A DNA stretch of 10,988 nucleotides, taken from assembly GCF_004359215.1 (NCBI RefSeq), contig NC_090610.1, positions 15,935,931 through 15,946,918 on the forward strand, written 5' to 3'. Both the position numbers and the translations under genes were made by a program. Positions within the stretch are counted from its first letter, which is position 1. Each line of letters begins with the position of its first letter. Shown piece after piece: positions 1 to 7,690 of the stretch. Source of the DNA: Bremia lactucae (lineage: Eukaryota > Oomycota > Peronosporomycetes > Peronosporales > Peronosporaceae). The notes under the pieces were generated by a model. It was not told the origin of the DNA. It searched no databases and saw nothing but the letters and a program-made list of their open reading frames with translations.

Positions 1-452
1 ATGTTGAGCGCGACATCCCTCCAACGAGGATGACGGTGCGTCTAGCGACAGGGCATCGATAACAGTAATGAAACGCGTAGTGAAATTTCACTACACATTA
101 AACGATATACAGTACGATGATGATTTCATCGTACTGGATTTGGATGACAAATTTGATGTCATCCTCGGTTTACCTTGGCTTAGAAAATATGAGCCAAGAA
201 TCAGCTGGCATCGATCCGTAAAGATGCCTGCCACTTGCTCACAAATAACCATCTATTGATATTCTGGAGCGTCCACAAGCGTGTGGATGTAGTACGAGTG
301 AGTGCGATGGCCCCACTTGTAATACGGTCGTTAGTACGACTGCACAAGATTACAGTGTGATTACTAATCACACCGTGGAGTCATCTGCCGGCGGCTGTGC
401 GAATGCACAGGCAGCGCTGAAGGTCCACCATTCGAATAAGTCAAGTGGATAA
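1..452 (+). pseudogene. Ty3/gypsy aspartic protease, C-terminal part, plus Cys-rich linker (left copy)
   Basis: The frame at 68-259 carries the C-terminal part of a gypsy retropepsin. It includes an FIVLDLD stretch and the hallmark hydrophobic-hydrophobic-G motif DVILGLPWL, followed by KYEPRISWH. The N-terminal catalytic half lies left of the window. The reading frame breaks at 257. It resumes one base over, at 258-452, as a Cys-rich linker (ERPQACGC, SECDGPTC, then TTAQD) that ends at a TAA. The right-arm copy has the same break, so the lesion predates the duplication. In a working element, reverse transcriptase would follow; here antisense copia sequence follows instead. Non-functional remnant. 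Confidence 0.85.
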
Positions 453-1025
453 TGCCATGACTGTACGCCTAGCGGGCGACATTCAAGGAATATACCGGTT
501 GTTTAAAAGGGACAACACGATGATCCTACATTTGCGCTACCTGGACTTCGATTTAATATGTAAGTAGCATACTGCACCGCGTCACCCAAAAAATGCAACG
601 GCAAACCGCTCGCAAACATCATCGAGCCACATTGAGCACTGTCTCGTGCATCCGTTGCCTTCCCATCGGACGCTTCATTGCCCGCTTCAATTACTTGTCT
701 GGTCACCCAAATCGACTTGCAAAATATGTCCACGTTCCGGTTTTCACCACCGCCGTCCGTTCTGAATATGTTCACTTTGCAATTAAATTTGCGCTCGAAA
801 AAAAAACAGAATGTGCTCGAACATCTTCGCAGCCAAGTCCTTCTTTCACGCAACTGAAATTCTGCAGTAATTAGACGCGTGGTCGACAAAAGTGACTATA
901 TACCGTTTGCCGCATCTGTCGGTGGGTGTCATAGGACATTTAAGGTGGCTACAGATGACGCTGCCGATCTGATCAATTGGGAAATGCGTGTCACTATCTT
1001 TCTCGACTGATTACCTTGAGCACAG
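1..1025. repeat. Left arm of a ~1-kb inverted duplication
   Basis: This segment is the reverse complement of 1994-3018. Position x pairs with 3019-x throughout: 1 with 3018, 503 with 2516, 889 with 2130 and 1025 with 1994. There is therefore no net insertion or deletion over 1025 bp. By eye the arms are about 95-96% identical, with mismatches concentrated around 270-350. The arm contains gypsy protease and linker (1 to about 500) joined to antisense copia integrase (about 500-1025). Identity stops abruptly after 1025. The outer end is cut by the window edge, so the real arm may be longer. Confidence 0.95.
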
Positions 1026-1198
1026 GTAATACAACCTGGTCGCTTCCTGTCGGCCAGCTCAATACTAGAGCCTTCACTGTCCGCTATCTTCTCAACCGTG
1101 TCATACATAAAATGACTCAAGCGTTTGCGCAATTCCAAAGCTTGCAGTTCACCGAAACTCCAGTTTACTTTCAGAGACTGCATCGAGTAGGGCCGCAT
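503..1198 (-). pseudogene. Ty1/copia GAG-pre-integrase and integrase fragment (left copy)
   Basis: Read on the minus strand, 1198-929 carries the GAG-pre-integrase tail with the zinc-binding end CITCAQGNQSRK. The integrase core follows: CSHLKCPMTPTD, KRYIV, FVDHASNYCR, then FRTDGGGE and AVQYATYILNRSP (889-503). In the copia integrase family these regions hold the D, D and E catalytic residues. Here the first Asp is His (SHLK; the right copy has SDLK). The Glu region is destroyed by a frameshift near 640-650, where the frame reads GKATDARDS. A 9-A run near 798-806 and several stops add to the damage. Copia coding ends around 500-515, at the junction with gypsy sequence. Confidence 0.85.
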
Positions 1199-1436
1199 AA
1201 ACTACCTCGTTCATTTTCGGCGCAGCCTCTTCACTATGTGTACACACAATCAGTACGTTGTTTTCCCTTTCATCCTCGAACATTCGTGCTCCATTACAAG
1301 TGCTCTTCAATAGCGGCGTCCGACTTCGTTGCTTAAAACAACTCCTTCTTCTCGAGTTGACAATAATATAGAAGGTTGTGAGTGAGATCTTTTGTATAAA
1401 AGACATCACTCAATGTAACCGTGTGCATACCCCCAT

Positions 1437-1788
1437 TCACAGTAGCACGCAATGTGACTTGATTACCTTCGTGACCTTGATAGTTTGACCATCAGCAACA
1501 TTAGATTCGTCGAAGCAATCGACCGCATAAACAAGCATTCTTTCGTACATAACCAGATGCCGGCTGGCGCCACTATCGAGAATCCAGGTCTGCTCTCCAC
1601 TGCTTAGGTCGGTACCAATACGATAAGCAAATGACACCTTTTTTCACCAGTTCCATTATTGCACTCTCTCTTGGTATAGCCGAGATGGTTACACCGTTAG
1701 CATCGGAGTCCATCGCTTGGCGCCAAAACATCCGCCGTAACATTATCACCACGTGAGTTATTACGGCTAGAAGTGGATTGTCGCCCTC
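1437..1788 (-). pseudogene. Ty1/copia gag zinc knuckle and aspartic protease fragment
   Basis: Upstream part of the same minus-strand copia remnant, present only in the spacer and not duplicated. At 1702-1661 one frame reads C-stop-RC-NHLG-Y-TKRE-C. This is a CCHC zinc knuckle in which His has become Tyr and one codon has become a stop. At 1637-1437 another frame holds the copia protease: WILDSGASRHL, with the catalytic D-S-G triad intact, then VADGQTIKV. Past 1437 the frame shifts and continues as TVTLSDVFYTKDLTHNLL (about 1425-1370). Fragment 1199-1436 is thus degenerate protease-to-GPI sequence of the same element. The upstream edge near 1789 abuts gypsy gag. Confidence 0.8.
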
Positions 1789-1993
1789 CACTCACCACTT
1801 CCGCTTGGAACTGGATACGCTTGATAAAGCAATATCCGTTGCGGAACACGACTTTAGCTTGAGACAGGCTCAAGCTAGTTCGGCATCATATCGTCCTCCA
1901 AGACGACACGAACTGGGAGGTCCAAAGCCTATGGACCTCTCTTATGTCGAAAGCGAGAAACCTCGCTTTTCGAACAACAAGCGATTGCAGAAT
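1789..1993 (+). pseudogene. Ty3/gypsy gag scrap (pre-zinc-knuckle segment)
   Basis: An open frame covering FRLELDTLDKAISVAEHDF, YRPPRRHELGGPKPMDL and EKPRFSNNKRLQ. This is the gag stretch just before the CCHC knuckle. It matches the minus-strand gag at about 3640-3421 with roughly 90% identity. That copy continues past KRLQ into CHRC; this one is cut at base 1993 and fused to copia sequence at 1994, the inner end of the right inverted arm. Orientation is the same as the left gypsy protease and opposite to the longer copy. Only a fragment, with no independent function expected. Confidence 0.85.
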
Positions 1994-2516
1994 CTGTGCT
2001 CAAGGTAATCAGTCGAGAAAGATAGCGGCACGCATTTCCCAATTGATCAGATCGGTAGCGTCACCTGGAGCGACCTCAAATGTCCTATGACACCCACCGA
2101 CAGATGCGACAAACGGTATATAGTCAACTTTGTCGACCACGCGTCTAATTACTGCAGAATTTCAGTTGCGCGAAAGAAGGACTTGGCTGCGAAGATGTTC
2201 GAGCACTTTCTGTTTTTTTTTCGAGCGCATGTTTAATTGCAAAGTGGGCATATTCAGAACGGACGGCGGTGGTGAAAACCGGAACGTGGACATATTTTGC
2301 AAGTCGATTGGGGTGATTAGACAAGTAATCGAAGCGGGCAATGAAGCGTCCGATGGGAAGGCAACGGATGCACGGGACAGTGCTCAATATGGCTCGATGA
2401 TGTTTGCGAGCGGTTTGCCGTTGCATTTTTTGGGTGACGCGGTGCAGTATGCTACTTACATATTAAATCGAAGTCCGGGTAGCGCAAATGTAGGATCATC
2501 GTGTTGTCCCTTTTAA
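1994..2516 (+). pseudogene. Ty1/copia integrase fragment (right copy)
   Basis: Plus-strand counterpart of 503-1025. The frame with DQIGSVTWSDLKCPM keeps the first catalytic Asp that the left copy has lost. KRYIV, FVDHASNYCR, FRTDGGGE and AVQYATYILNRSP follow. The frameshift that removes the catalytic Glu region (GKATDARDS, near 2370) and the 9-T run at 2213-2221 are shared with the left copy. Only the integrase half is present: upstream protease is replaced by the gag scrap, and downstream reverse transcriptase is replaced by gypsy sequence near 2510. Confidence 0.85.
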
Positions 2517-3018
2517 ACAACCGGTATATTCCTTGAATGTCGCCTGCTAGGCGTACATTCATGGCATTATCCACTCGACTTATTCGAATGGTGGACCTTC
2601 AGCGCTGCCTGTGCATTCGCACAGCCGCCGGTAGATGACTCGACAGGGTGATTGGTAATCACACTGTGATCTTGTGCAGTCGTACTAACGACCGTACCAC
2701 AAGTGAAACTATCGCCCTCGCTCGAAGTACATCCACACGCTTTTGGACGCTCCAGAATATCAATAGATGGTTATTTGTGAGCAAGTGGCAGGCATCTTTA
2801 CGGATCGATGCCAGCTGATCCTTGGCTCATATTTTCTGAGCCAAGGTAGACCTAGGATGACATCAAATTTGTCATCCAAATCCAGTACGATGAAATTATC
2901 ATCGTACTGTAAATCGTTTAATGTGTAGTGAAATTTCACTACGCGTTTCATTACTGTTATCGATGCCCTGTCGCTAGACGCACCGTCATCCTCGTTGGAG
3001 GGATGTCGCGCTCAACAT
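1994..3018. repeat. Right arm of the ~1-kb inverted duplication
   Basis: Inverted copy of 1-1025. Its inner end, at 1994, is fused to a gypsy gag scrap (1789-1993), whereas the left arm runs on into more copia sequence at 1026. Its outer end at 3018 passes without a break into the rest of the minus-strand gypsy protease and gag, so 3018 is set only by where the window begins. Confidence 0.95.
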
Positions 3019-3160
3019 GTTTGAGCCTACGACGTTCTAGCGACTGGCGACGAATAATTAATTCGACACCCCACGGTCCACTAGGGCTCTAAGTGAATTT
3101 TCATTCGTCACTTTTAATTTTAAGGTGATGAGGGGTACCCCATCGCCGGGTGCAGAGACA
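2517..3160 (-). pseudogene. Ty3/gypsy aspartic protease and Cys-rich linker (right copy)
   Basis: Minus-strand continuation of the gag at 3245-4215. Around 3115-3062 one frame reads LKVTNENSLRALVDRGVSN. This is the retropepsin active-site loop, with the catalytic Asp kept but the usual D-[STC]-G-A changed to D-R-G-V, and a stop follows directly. The flap-to-C-terminus half is at 2951-2760, with DDKFDVILGLPWL identical to the left copy. The linker at about 2760-2567 is in the next frame, and the frame break matches that of the left copy. Reverse transcriptase is absent; antisense copia begins near 2510. Confidence 0.82.
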
Positions 3161-3244
3161 CATAATGATTGTATGTCTGGACCACTTTCGTCAAGAGATT
3201 TGCAAATTGTCTTGAGGTTGCTGGATCAGTAGGGCGATGCACCC

Positions 3245-4215
3245 TTACTGACCCCCACCCTTTTTTGGTGGTCCACCTCGTTGTTGCAATTTCGCAACAA
3301 CGTCGGACCCGTGACCGTTGCCCTTTTTGGCATTCGGTCCATAATTATGTTCAGTACGTCTCGGTACTGGGCGTGGAGCACTACACACATGGGCGTAGTG
3401 TCCTAACTTTTGACAGCGATGGCATTTCTGCAATCGCTTGTTGTACGAAAAGCGAGGTTTCTAGCTTTCGGCATAAAAGAGGTACATACGTTCTGGACCT
3501 CCCAGTTCGTGTCGTCTTCGAGGACGATATGATGCCGAACTAGCTTAAGCCTATCTCAAGCTAAAGTCCTCCTGTTCCGCAACGGATATTGCTTCTTCAA
3601 GCGTATCCAATTCCAAGCGGAATCGGTGGGTCTTTACGGGACCATCCGCAAGACTTTGCATGAACACCGTAATCAACGTGTGTTAATGAATTAGGTTGTT
3701 TGTATTACAACTCGCTAAGAGTCGTATGTGCTGGGCATAAGCGTAAACATCACGCTTGCCTTGCTTGAGTTTCAGAAGCTGATCGAGCTCTGAACTCAGC
3801 CCTAGGCGATCTGTTTGAGCCGGGCTTTAAAAGCCTCTAGCGACCGGAAGACTTATGGGTCGCGCAACTTGAGGTCTGGTGCCCAAGTTTTGGCACGATC
3901 TGCCAAATTTGATTGAGCAAATGCGACTTGCATTTGCTCGTCGACGACGTGACGAGCCTTTATGGCATCGTTCAATTCGACGAACCACCTAAAAAGAGAG
4001 TCCTCTTCGAATCCCCTATACTTAGAGATGTGTATCATTAACGTTTTCGGACGACGGGTGCGTCATCCCAGGTACAGGGGTCTGTACCTCATGTAATCTC
4101 AACAGTTCTTCCTGTTGAGAATCTTGCTGATTAAGCAAGGCTCCTTTCTCCTTCGCCTCATCAAGTTCATGTTGTATGAACTTGGCGATGGTTCAATGGA
4201 GGCTATCTCTGTTCA
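3245..4215 (-). pseudogene. Ty3/gypsy gag with CCHC zinc knuckle
   Basis: Minus-strand gag, broken by several stops and frameshifts. In order: a coiled-coil-like N-terminus (HELDEAKEKGALLNQQ, about 4180-4060); the retrotransposon gag domain (ISKYRGFEEDSLFRWFVEL, DEQMQVAFAQSNLADRAKTW, 4038-3853); LKQGKRDVYAYAQHIRLLASC (about 3775-3712); FRLELDTLEEAISVAEQEDF (about 3630-3560); and a zinc knuckle C-HRC-QKLG-H-YAHV-C (3425-3384) followed by a Lys/Gly-rich basic tail. Gag packages element RNA into the virus-like particle. The exact start codon cannot be fixed because the N-terminus is frameshifted. The LTR and leader lie directly upstream on this strand. Confidence 0.85.
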
Positions 4216-4399
4216 ATCCGGACCATGGCAAGGATGGCATCAGTCCCTACGGTCGAACTCATTCATTCGACCGTACTCTTTTCTATGTCACTTAGAGAGG
4301 AGAAGCTATCAAGTGAAACGTGTTCCCATTATCATCTGACATGTGTCCATGTTAGATGATAGAACTGTGATCCTTTAAGGACGACAAAGTGCTACCAGG
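4201..4399 (-). other. Gypsy 5' leader with primer-binding site and hairpins
   Basis: Untranslated leader between the LTR and gag. Two bases after the LTR end, 4397-4382 (minus strand) reads TGGTAGCACTTTGTCG. It begins with TGG, as expected for a tRNA 3'-CCA primer-binding site; the tRNA is not identified. The leader contains two strong stem-loops: 4330-4343 with 4348-4361 (14 bp including one G-T, 4-nt loop) and 4248-4257 with 4266-4275 (10 bp perfect, 8-nt loop). Confidence 0.6.
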
Positions 4400-4837
4400 T
4401 GTAAGGAGGCACTGCCGACTTGTACTGCTTCAGTACAAGTCCACTTCGCACTACTTCAGTGCGAGTGGTGCCTCACGTCACTTCACGTACACAAGTACGC
4501 GCAGAGGAAGACTCTTTTTTGAAACACTTGCTTTAAAGAAGGTTATAAGTAAACTGTATTTAATATAATTAAGTTCTTCTGTTTTGATCTATATAATTTA
4601 AATTAATTATAAACTAATACAAATGACGTAATAAAGTCTTATCTGTCTCTTTGCGCGCGACCCAGTGCTGACTGGACCGCGGAGCAAATAGATATAATGG
4701 CCTTAATCCTACAATGGATAAGCTTTCCGAATATTACTACATAAAGTAATATTCTCCAAATATTTTTTACCTTTTAGATAAGATATTAACTAATAACCTT
4801 TAAGTGTTAATTTCATGTAACGATACACCCCGTTGCA
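4400..4837 (-). repeat. 5' LTR of the minus-strand Ty3/gypsy element
   Basis: A 438-bp AT-rich block. Read on the minus strand, it starts TGCAACGGGG and ends CCTTACA, giving TG...CA ends. The likely original terminal inverted repeat is TGTAAcGG/CCtTTACA, one base of which has decayed. It lies two bases from a TGG primer-binding site and directly upstream of gag, the canonical position. Inside are AT-rich TATA-like stretches (4545-4620) and a 10-bp stem-loop at 4729-4738/4745-4754. The matching 3' LTR is not in the window, so the borders rest on motifs alone. Confidence 0.75.
4406..4474. other. Predicted three-way-junction fold at the LTR/U5 edge
   Basis: The outer stem gaggcac (4406-4412) pairs with gtgcctc (4468-4474). 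It encloses two adjacent hairpins: 4417-4427 with 4431-4441 (11 bp perfect, 3-nt loop) and 4442-4452 with 4458-4467 (10 bp with one bulged base, 5-nt loop). Together they form a compact clover-like fold right next to the primer-binding site. The base pairing is read directly; function in the RNA is inferred. Confidence 0.6.
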
Positions 4838-5396
4838 AAAGCTCTTGAACTGCAAGATTCATCAAAAAGAGCCAGCACGAAGTACATCAACAATGAAAAA
4901 GTCAAGTCCTGAATCAGCCTCAGGATGTTGTGTACCTCGGGTTGATGCAATTTGGCAGTACCAATCCACCAGTGAGGAACGCGACTATGGCTAGCTTAGA
5001 TCCAGGACAAGTTTTAGCAATAAACCAGATATTTTTCCTTCATAGATATATAGATTTTTCCTTCATAGAATTTTTTCATATACATTCTATTTTCGGAGTT
5101 GTGTTTATTACAATTAATATCTTTTAGAAACTGGGAATAACAATTTTAATTCTCAAACTACGAGCGATTTAATCAAGTTTTTAATAAAAGCAAAATTAAA
5201 AATAGCTGTGGGATATCAATACCCATTTTGAGCCCCAAATATCATTTTCTTTTGACAAATATTAAACTTAAATTTAAGTTAAATGTTCGCGTTGCCACTT
5301 TGACTTCAGTATTAAATCCGAGTTGTCCACTCCAGGTTCCTGCAATATCTTTCTTGGTCCGCGTGCCCCGAAATTTGATCCGTGAACATGAACGGT
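4838..5396. other. Intergenic region upstream of the chaperonin gene
   Basis: AT-rich, with no convincing gene. A 33-codon open frame at 4893-4994 (plus strand) is unrecognised. A short direct repeat of 16 bp (ATTTTTCCTTCATAGA) occurs at 5031-5046 and again at 5054-5069, a 23-bp period. The chaperonin promoter should lie in the last 100-150 bases. A weak candidate initiator around 5305-5311 (TTCAGTA) is only suggestive. Confidence 0.5.
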
Positions 5397-7283
5397 ATGA
5401 TGGTAGGTTTCGCGCCTTCGTTTTTATGAACTTTCTTTACCGACACCTTCAGGACACTAATGCTTGATTAAGCAGCAGCCGCAAATTATTCTACTGAAAG
5501 AAGGCACAGACACGAGCCAGGGCAAGGCACAGCTTATTAGCAATATTAACGCGTGCCAGGCCGTCATGGAGGCTGTGCGCACGACGCTTGGTCCACGTGG
5601 CATGGATAAGCTCATACACGCTGGTGGAAAGACGACCATTTCGAATGACGGCGCCACTATCATGAACTTGCTGGACGTGGTACACCCGGCGGCCAAGACG
5701 CTCGTCGACATCTCACTGTCGCAGGACGCTGAGGTGGGCGACGGCACCACATCTGTTGTGCTGCTTGGGGCTGAGTTTATGCGCCTAGCGAAGCCTTTTA
5801 TTGAGGAAAGCATGCATCCACAGATGATCATCAAGAGCTTTCGCAATGCTGGCCAACTCGCGGTGCAAAAGATAAAAGAAATTGAGGTTCATGTGGCTAA
5901 AACGGATGAGATCGGACGTCGCCAGATGCTGGAGCGCGTTGGTGGTACCGCACTCAACTCAAAGCTCATCGCTCGTCACAAGCATTTCTTTTCACCTATG
6001 GTGGGCGAACTCCTTAGTCTTATACAATCGTAATATTTTTTTGCCTTACATGCTACAATAATCTGTAAATTGTATCGCAGATAGTGGACGCTATTTTAAG
6101 CTTGGATGAAGGGCTGGATATCAGTATGGTCGGGATCAAGAAAGTGCCTGGTGGATCGGTGACCGATTCGTTTCTGGTGCAGGGCGTTGCATTTAAAAAA
6201 ACCTTCTCTTACGCCGGTTTTGAACAACAACCCAAGACTTTTGTGAGCCCAAAAATTTTGCTGTTAAATGTAGAGCTGGAGTTAAAGTCCGAAAAAGAGA
6301 ATGCCGAGGTGCGTCTGGACGATCCTTCCAAATACCAGTCTATTGTAGACGCAGAGTGGAACATTATCTACGAAAAGCTAGACTTGTGTGTAAAGAGCGG
6401 TGCCCAGATTATCCTTTCCAAGCTTCCTGTGGGTGACTTGGCGACACAGTACTTTGCGGACCGTGGTCTATTTTGCGCCGGTCGAGTCGCTCAGGATGAC
6501 ATGGAGCGTACACAGCGTGCCACCGGTGGCGTCGTGCAGACTTCAGTGCACGACATGAAACCATCGGTGCTCGGATCATGTGGCCGGTTTGAGGAGCGTC
6601 AAGTCGGCAACGAGCGATACAACATCTTTATGGAGTGCGCCGAGGCCAAAAGTGCGACGATCGTTTTGCGTGGCGGAGCCGAGCAGTTTATCGAGGAGGC
6701 CCACCGATCGGTGCACGATGCTCTAATGGTTGTGAAACGCGCTTTGGCGTCGTCTACGGTGGTTGCAGGCGGTGGTGCCATTGAAATGGAAATCTCACGA
6801 CACCTGCGTCAATTTGCACGCACCATTGAGGGCAAAGCACAGCTACTAGTGAACGCTTATGCCAAGGCATTTGAAATTATTCCTCGTCAAATTGCTGAGA
6901 ACGCAGGCCATGATGCCACAGATATATTAAATCACCTGCGCCAGAAACACTTTAAGGACCCAAAAGGTGGCAAGTGGTTCGGTGTCGATATCGCTACTGG
7001 GGGCATATGCGACACATACGAGTCGCACGTGTGGGAACCTGCGGCTAACAAGATCAATTCGATTGCGGCAGCAACGGAGGCTGCGTGCCTCATTTTATCG
7101 GTTGATGAAACCGTGCGCAACCCGAAGTCGGAACAGCCGCAAGGTGGAGGTCCTAGTGGTAGTGCACCTATGAGTGCCGCGATGGGCGGCCAGGGCATGC
7201 GTGGTGTGATGGGTGGCGGCCGCGGAGGTCCTAGTGGAATGGGCCGCGGCGTGCGCGCTTTTCGAGGCAAGGGTGGCGCTTAA
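5397..7283 (+). CDS. CCT7: T-complex protein 1 subunit eta (CCT/TRiC chaperonin)
   Basis: Coding exons are 5397-5402, 5473-6000 and 6081-7283, giving 578 residues (family about 540-560). CCT eta is one of eight subunits of the cytosolic ATP-driven ring chaperonin that folds actin, tubulin and other proteins. The N-terminus reads [17 protein letters not shown], a typical CCT eta start. Group II chaperonin signatures follow: [13 protein letters not shown] (residues 38-50), [17 protein letters not shown] (58-74) and QDAEVGDGT (86-94, with the GDGTT ATP-binding loop). Further on are [31 protein letters not shown] (eta-specific), [22 protein letters not shown] and VWEPAANK. The tail is Gly/Met/Arg-rich (GGRGG, GMGRG), slightly longer than usual. 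The start needs splicing: the exon-2 frame meets a TAA at 5458-5460 with no ATG before the conserved block. No disabling lesion is seen. Confidence 0.95.
5403..5472 (+). other. CCT7 intron 1 (inferred)
   Basis: Donor GTAGGT follows ATGATG (5397-5402). The branch-like CTAAT is at 5457-5461, and the acceptor AAG ends at 5472, giving 70 bp in phase 0. Splicing yields Met-Met-Gln-Gln-Pro-Gln, which matches the family N-terminus. An acceptor three bases later (GCAG, ending 5475) would remove one Gln and is equally plausible. Confidence 0.7.
6001..6080 (+). other. CCT7 intron 2
   Basis: 80 bp, phase 0. The donor GTGGGC follows FFSPM, and the acceptor TATCGCAG precedes [12 protein letters not shown]. 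The join gives [14 protein letters not shown], which lines up without a gap with the family pattern KMVVDAV. Reading through instead meets a stop at 6031-6033. The donor is weaker than that of intron 1. A later GTAATA at 6030 is a possible alternative that would insert about ten extra residues. Confidence 0.85.
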
Positions 7284-7690
7284 CGAACCCTGCGCCTAAA
7301 GTAGAGAAAACGTTTGGCATGAAGAAACACGTAGATGGTGATAAGTTGCCGACACAAAGTATACTCTCATGAATTTGACGTGATGGTTGAATTGATCTAT
7401 TTTGTATTCTTGTTTAAGAAGATCTTTTGTCTATTGCGGTTTTTACTATCTTAAATAATCACGAAATTTCTCAGATTCATAATTTAAAAAATGCTTCACT
7501 TCAAATTCCCATTGAATTGTCCTTAATCTCTTTCGACAAGACTTCACTTGCATCAACAAAAATGAAACTGGCAATTCAGACGCATAGATCGCTGGATTTT
7601 CTTAATTTGCACGGCAAGTGTTAGTCGAGGTTCGTCCTGAGCGTAGTATACGTCCGTAGCCAAACAACGTGACTTGATCGTGTGTTAGGC
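7284..7690. other. AT-rich intergenic region after CCT7
   Basis: Presumed CCT7 3' UTR and spacer. No convincing gene or RNA is visible. Open frames here are short and of low complexity. Confidence 0.5.

Noticed and set aside
977..1336. 119-residue plus-strand open frame
   Set aside because: Antisense to the copia GAG-pre-integrase region, which has clear motifs on the minus strand.
1..3018. CRISPR array or DNA transposon with terminal inverted repeats
   Set aside because: The arms are coding fragments of gypsy and copia elements; there is no transposase, repeated spacers or short terminal repeats.
3169..3543. 124-residue plus-strand open frame
   Set aside because: Antisense shadow of the minus-strand gypsy gag and zinc knuckle; no recognisable domain in this direction.
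4930..5127. 65-residue plus-strand open frame
   Set aside because: Its second half is AT-rich low complexity over the 16-bp direct repeat; no motif and no neighbour support.
5228..5467. 79-residue plus-strand open frame upstream of CCT7
   Set aside because: No family resemblance. It overlaps the inferred start exon and intron and lies in the probable promoter and 5' UTR.
5457..5846. 129-residue minus-strand open frame
   Set aside because: Antisense to the conserved CCT7 N-terminal exon, so a shadow frame.
6001..6033. Truncated 189-residue CCT7 ending at 6033
   Set aside because: The stop lies in an intron; joining 6000 to 6081 restores the uninterrupted family sequence.
6932..7270. 112-residue minus-strand open frame rich in Pro
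   Set aside because: Shadow of the Gly/Arg-rich C-terminus of CCT7.
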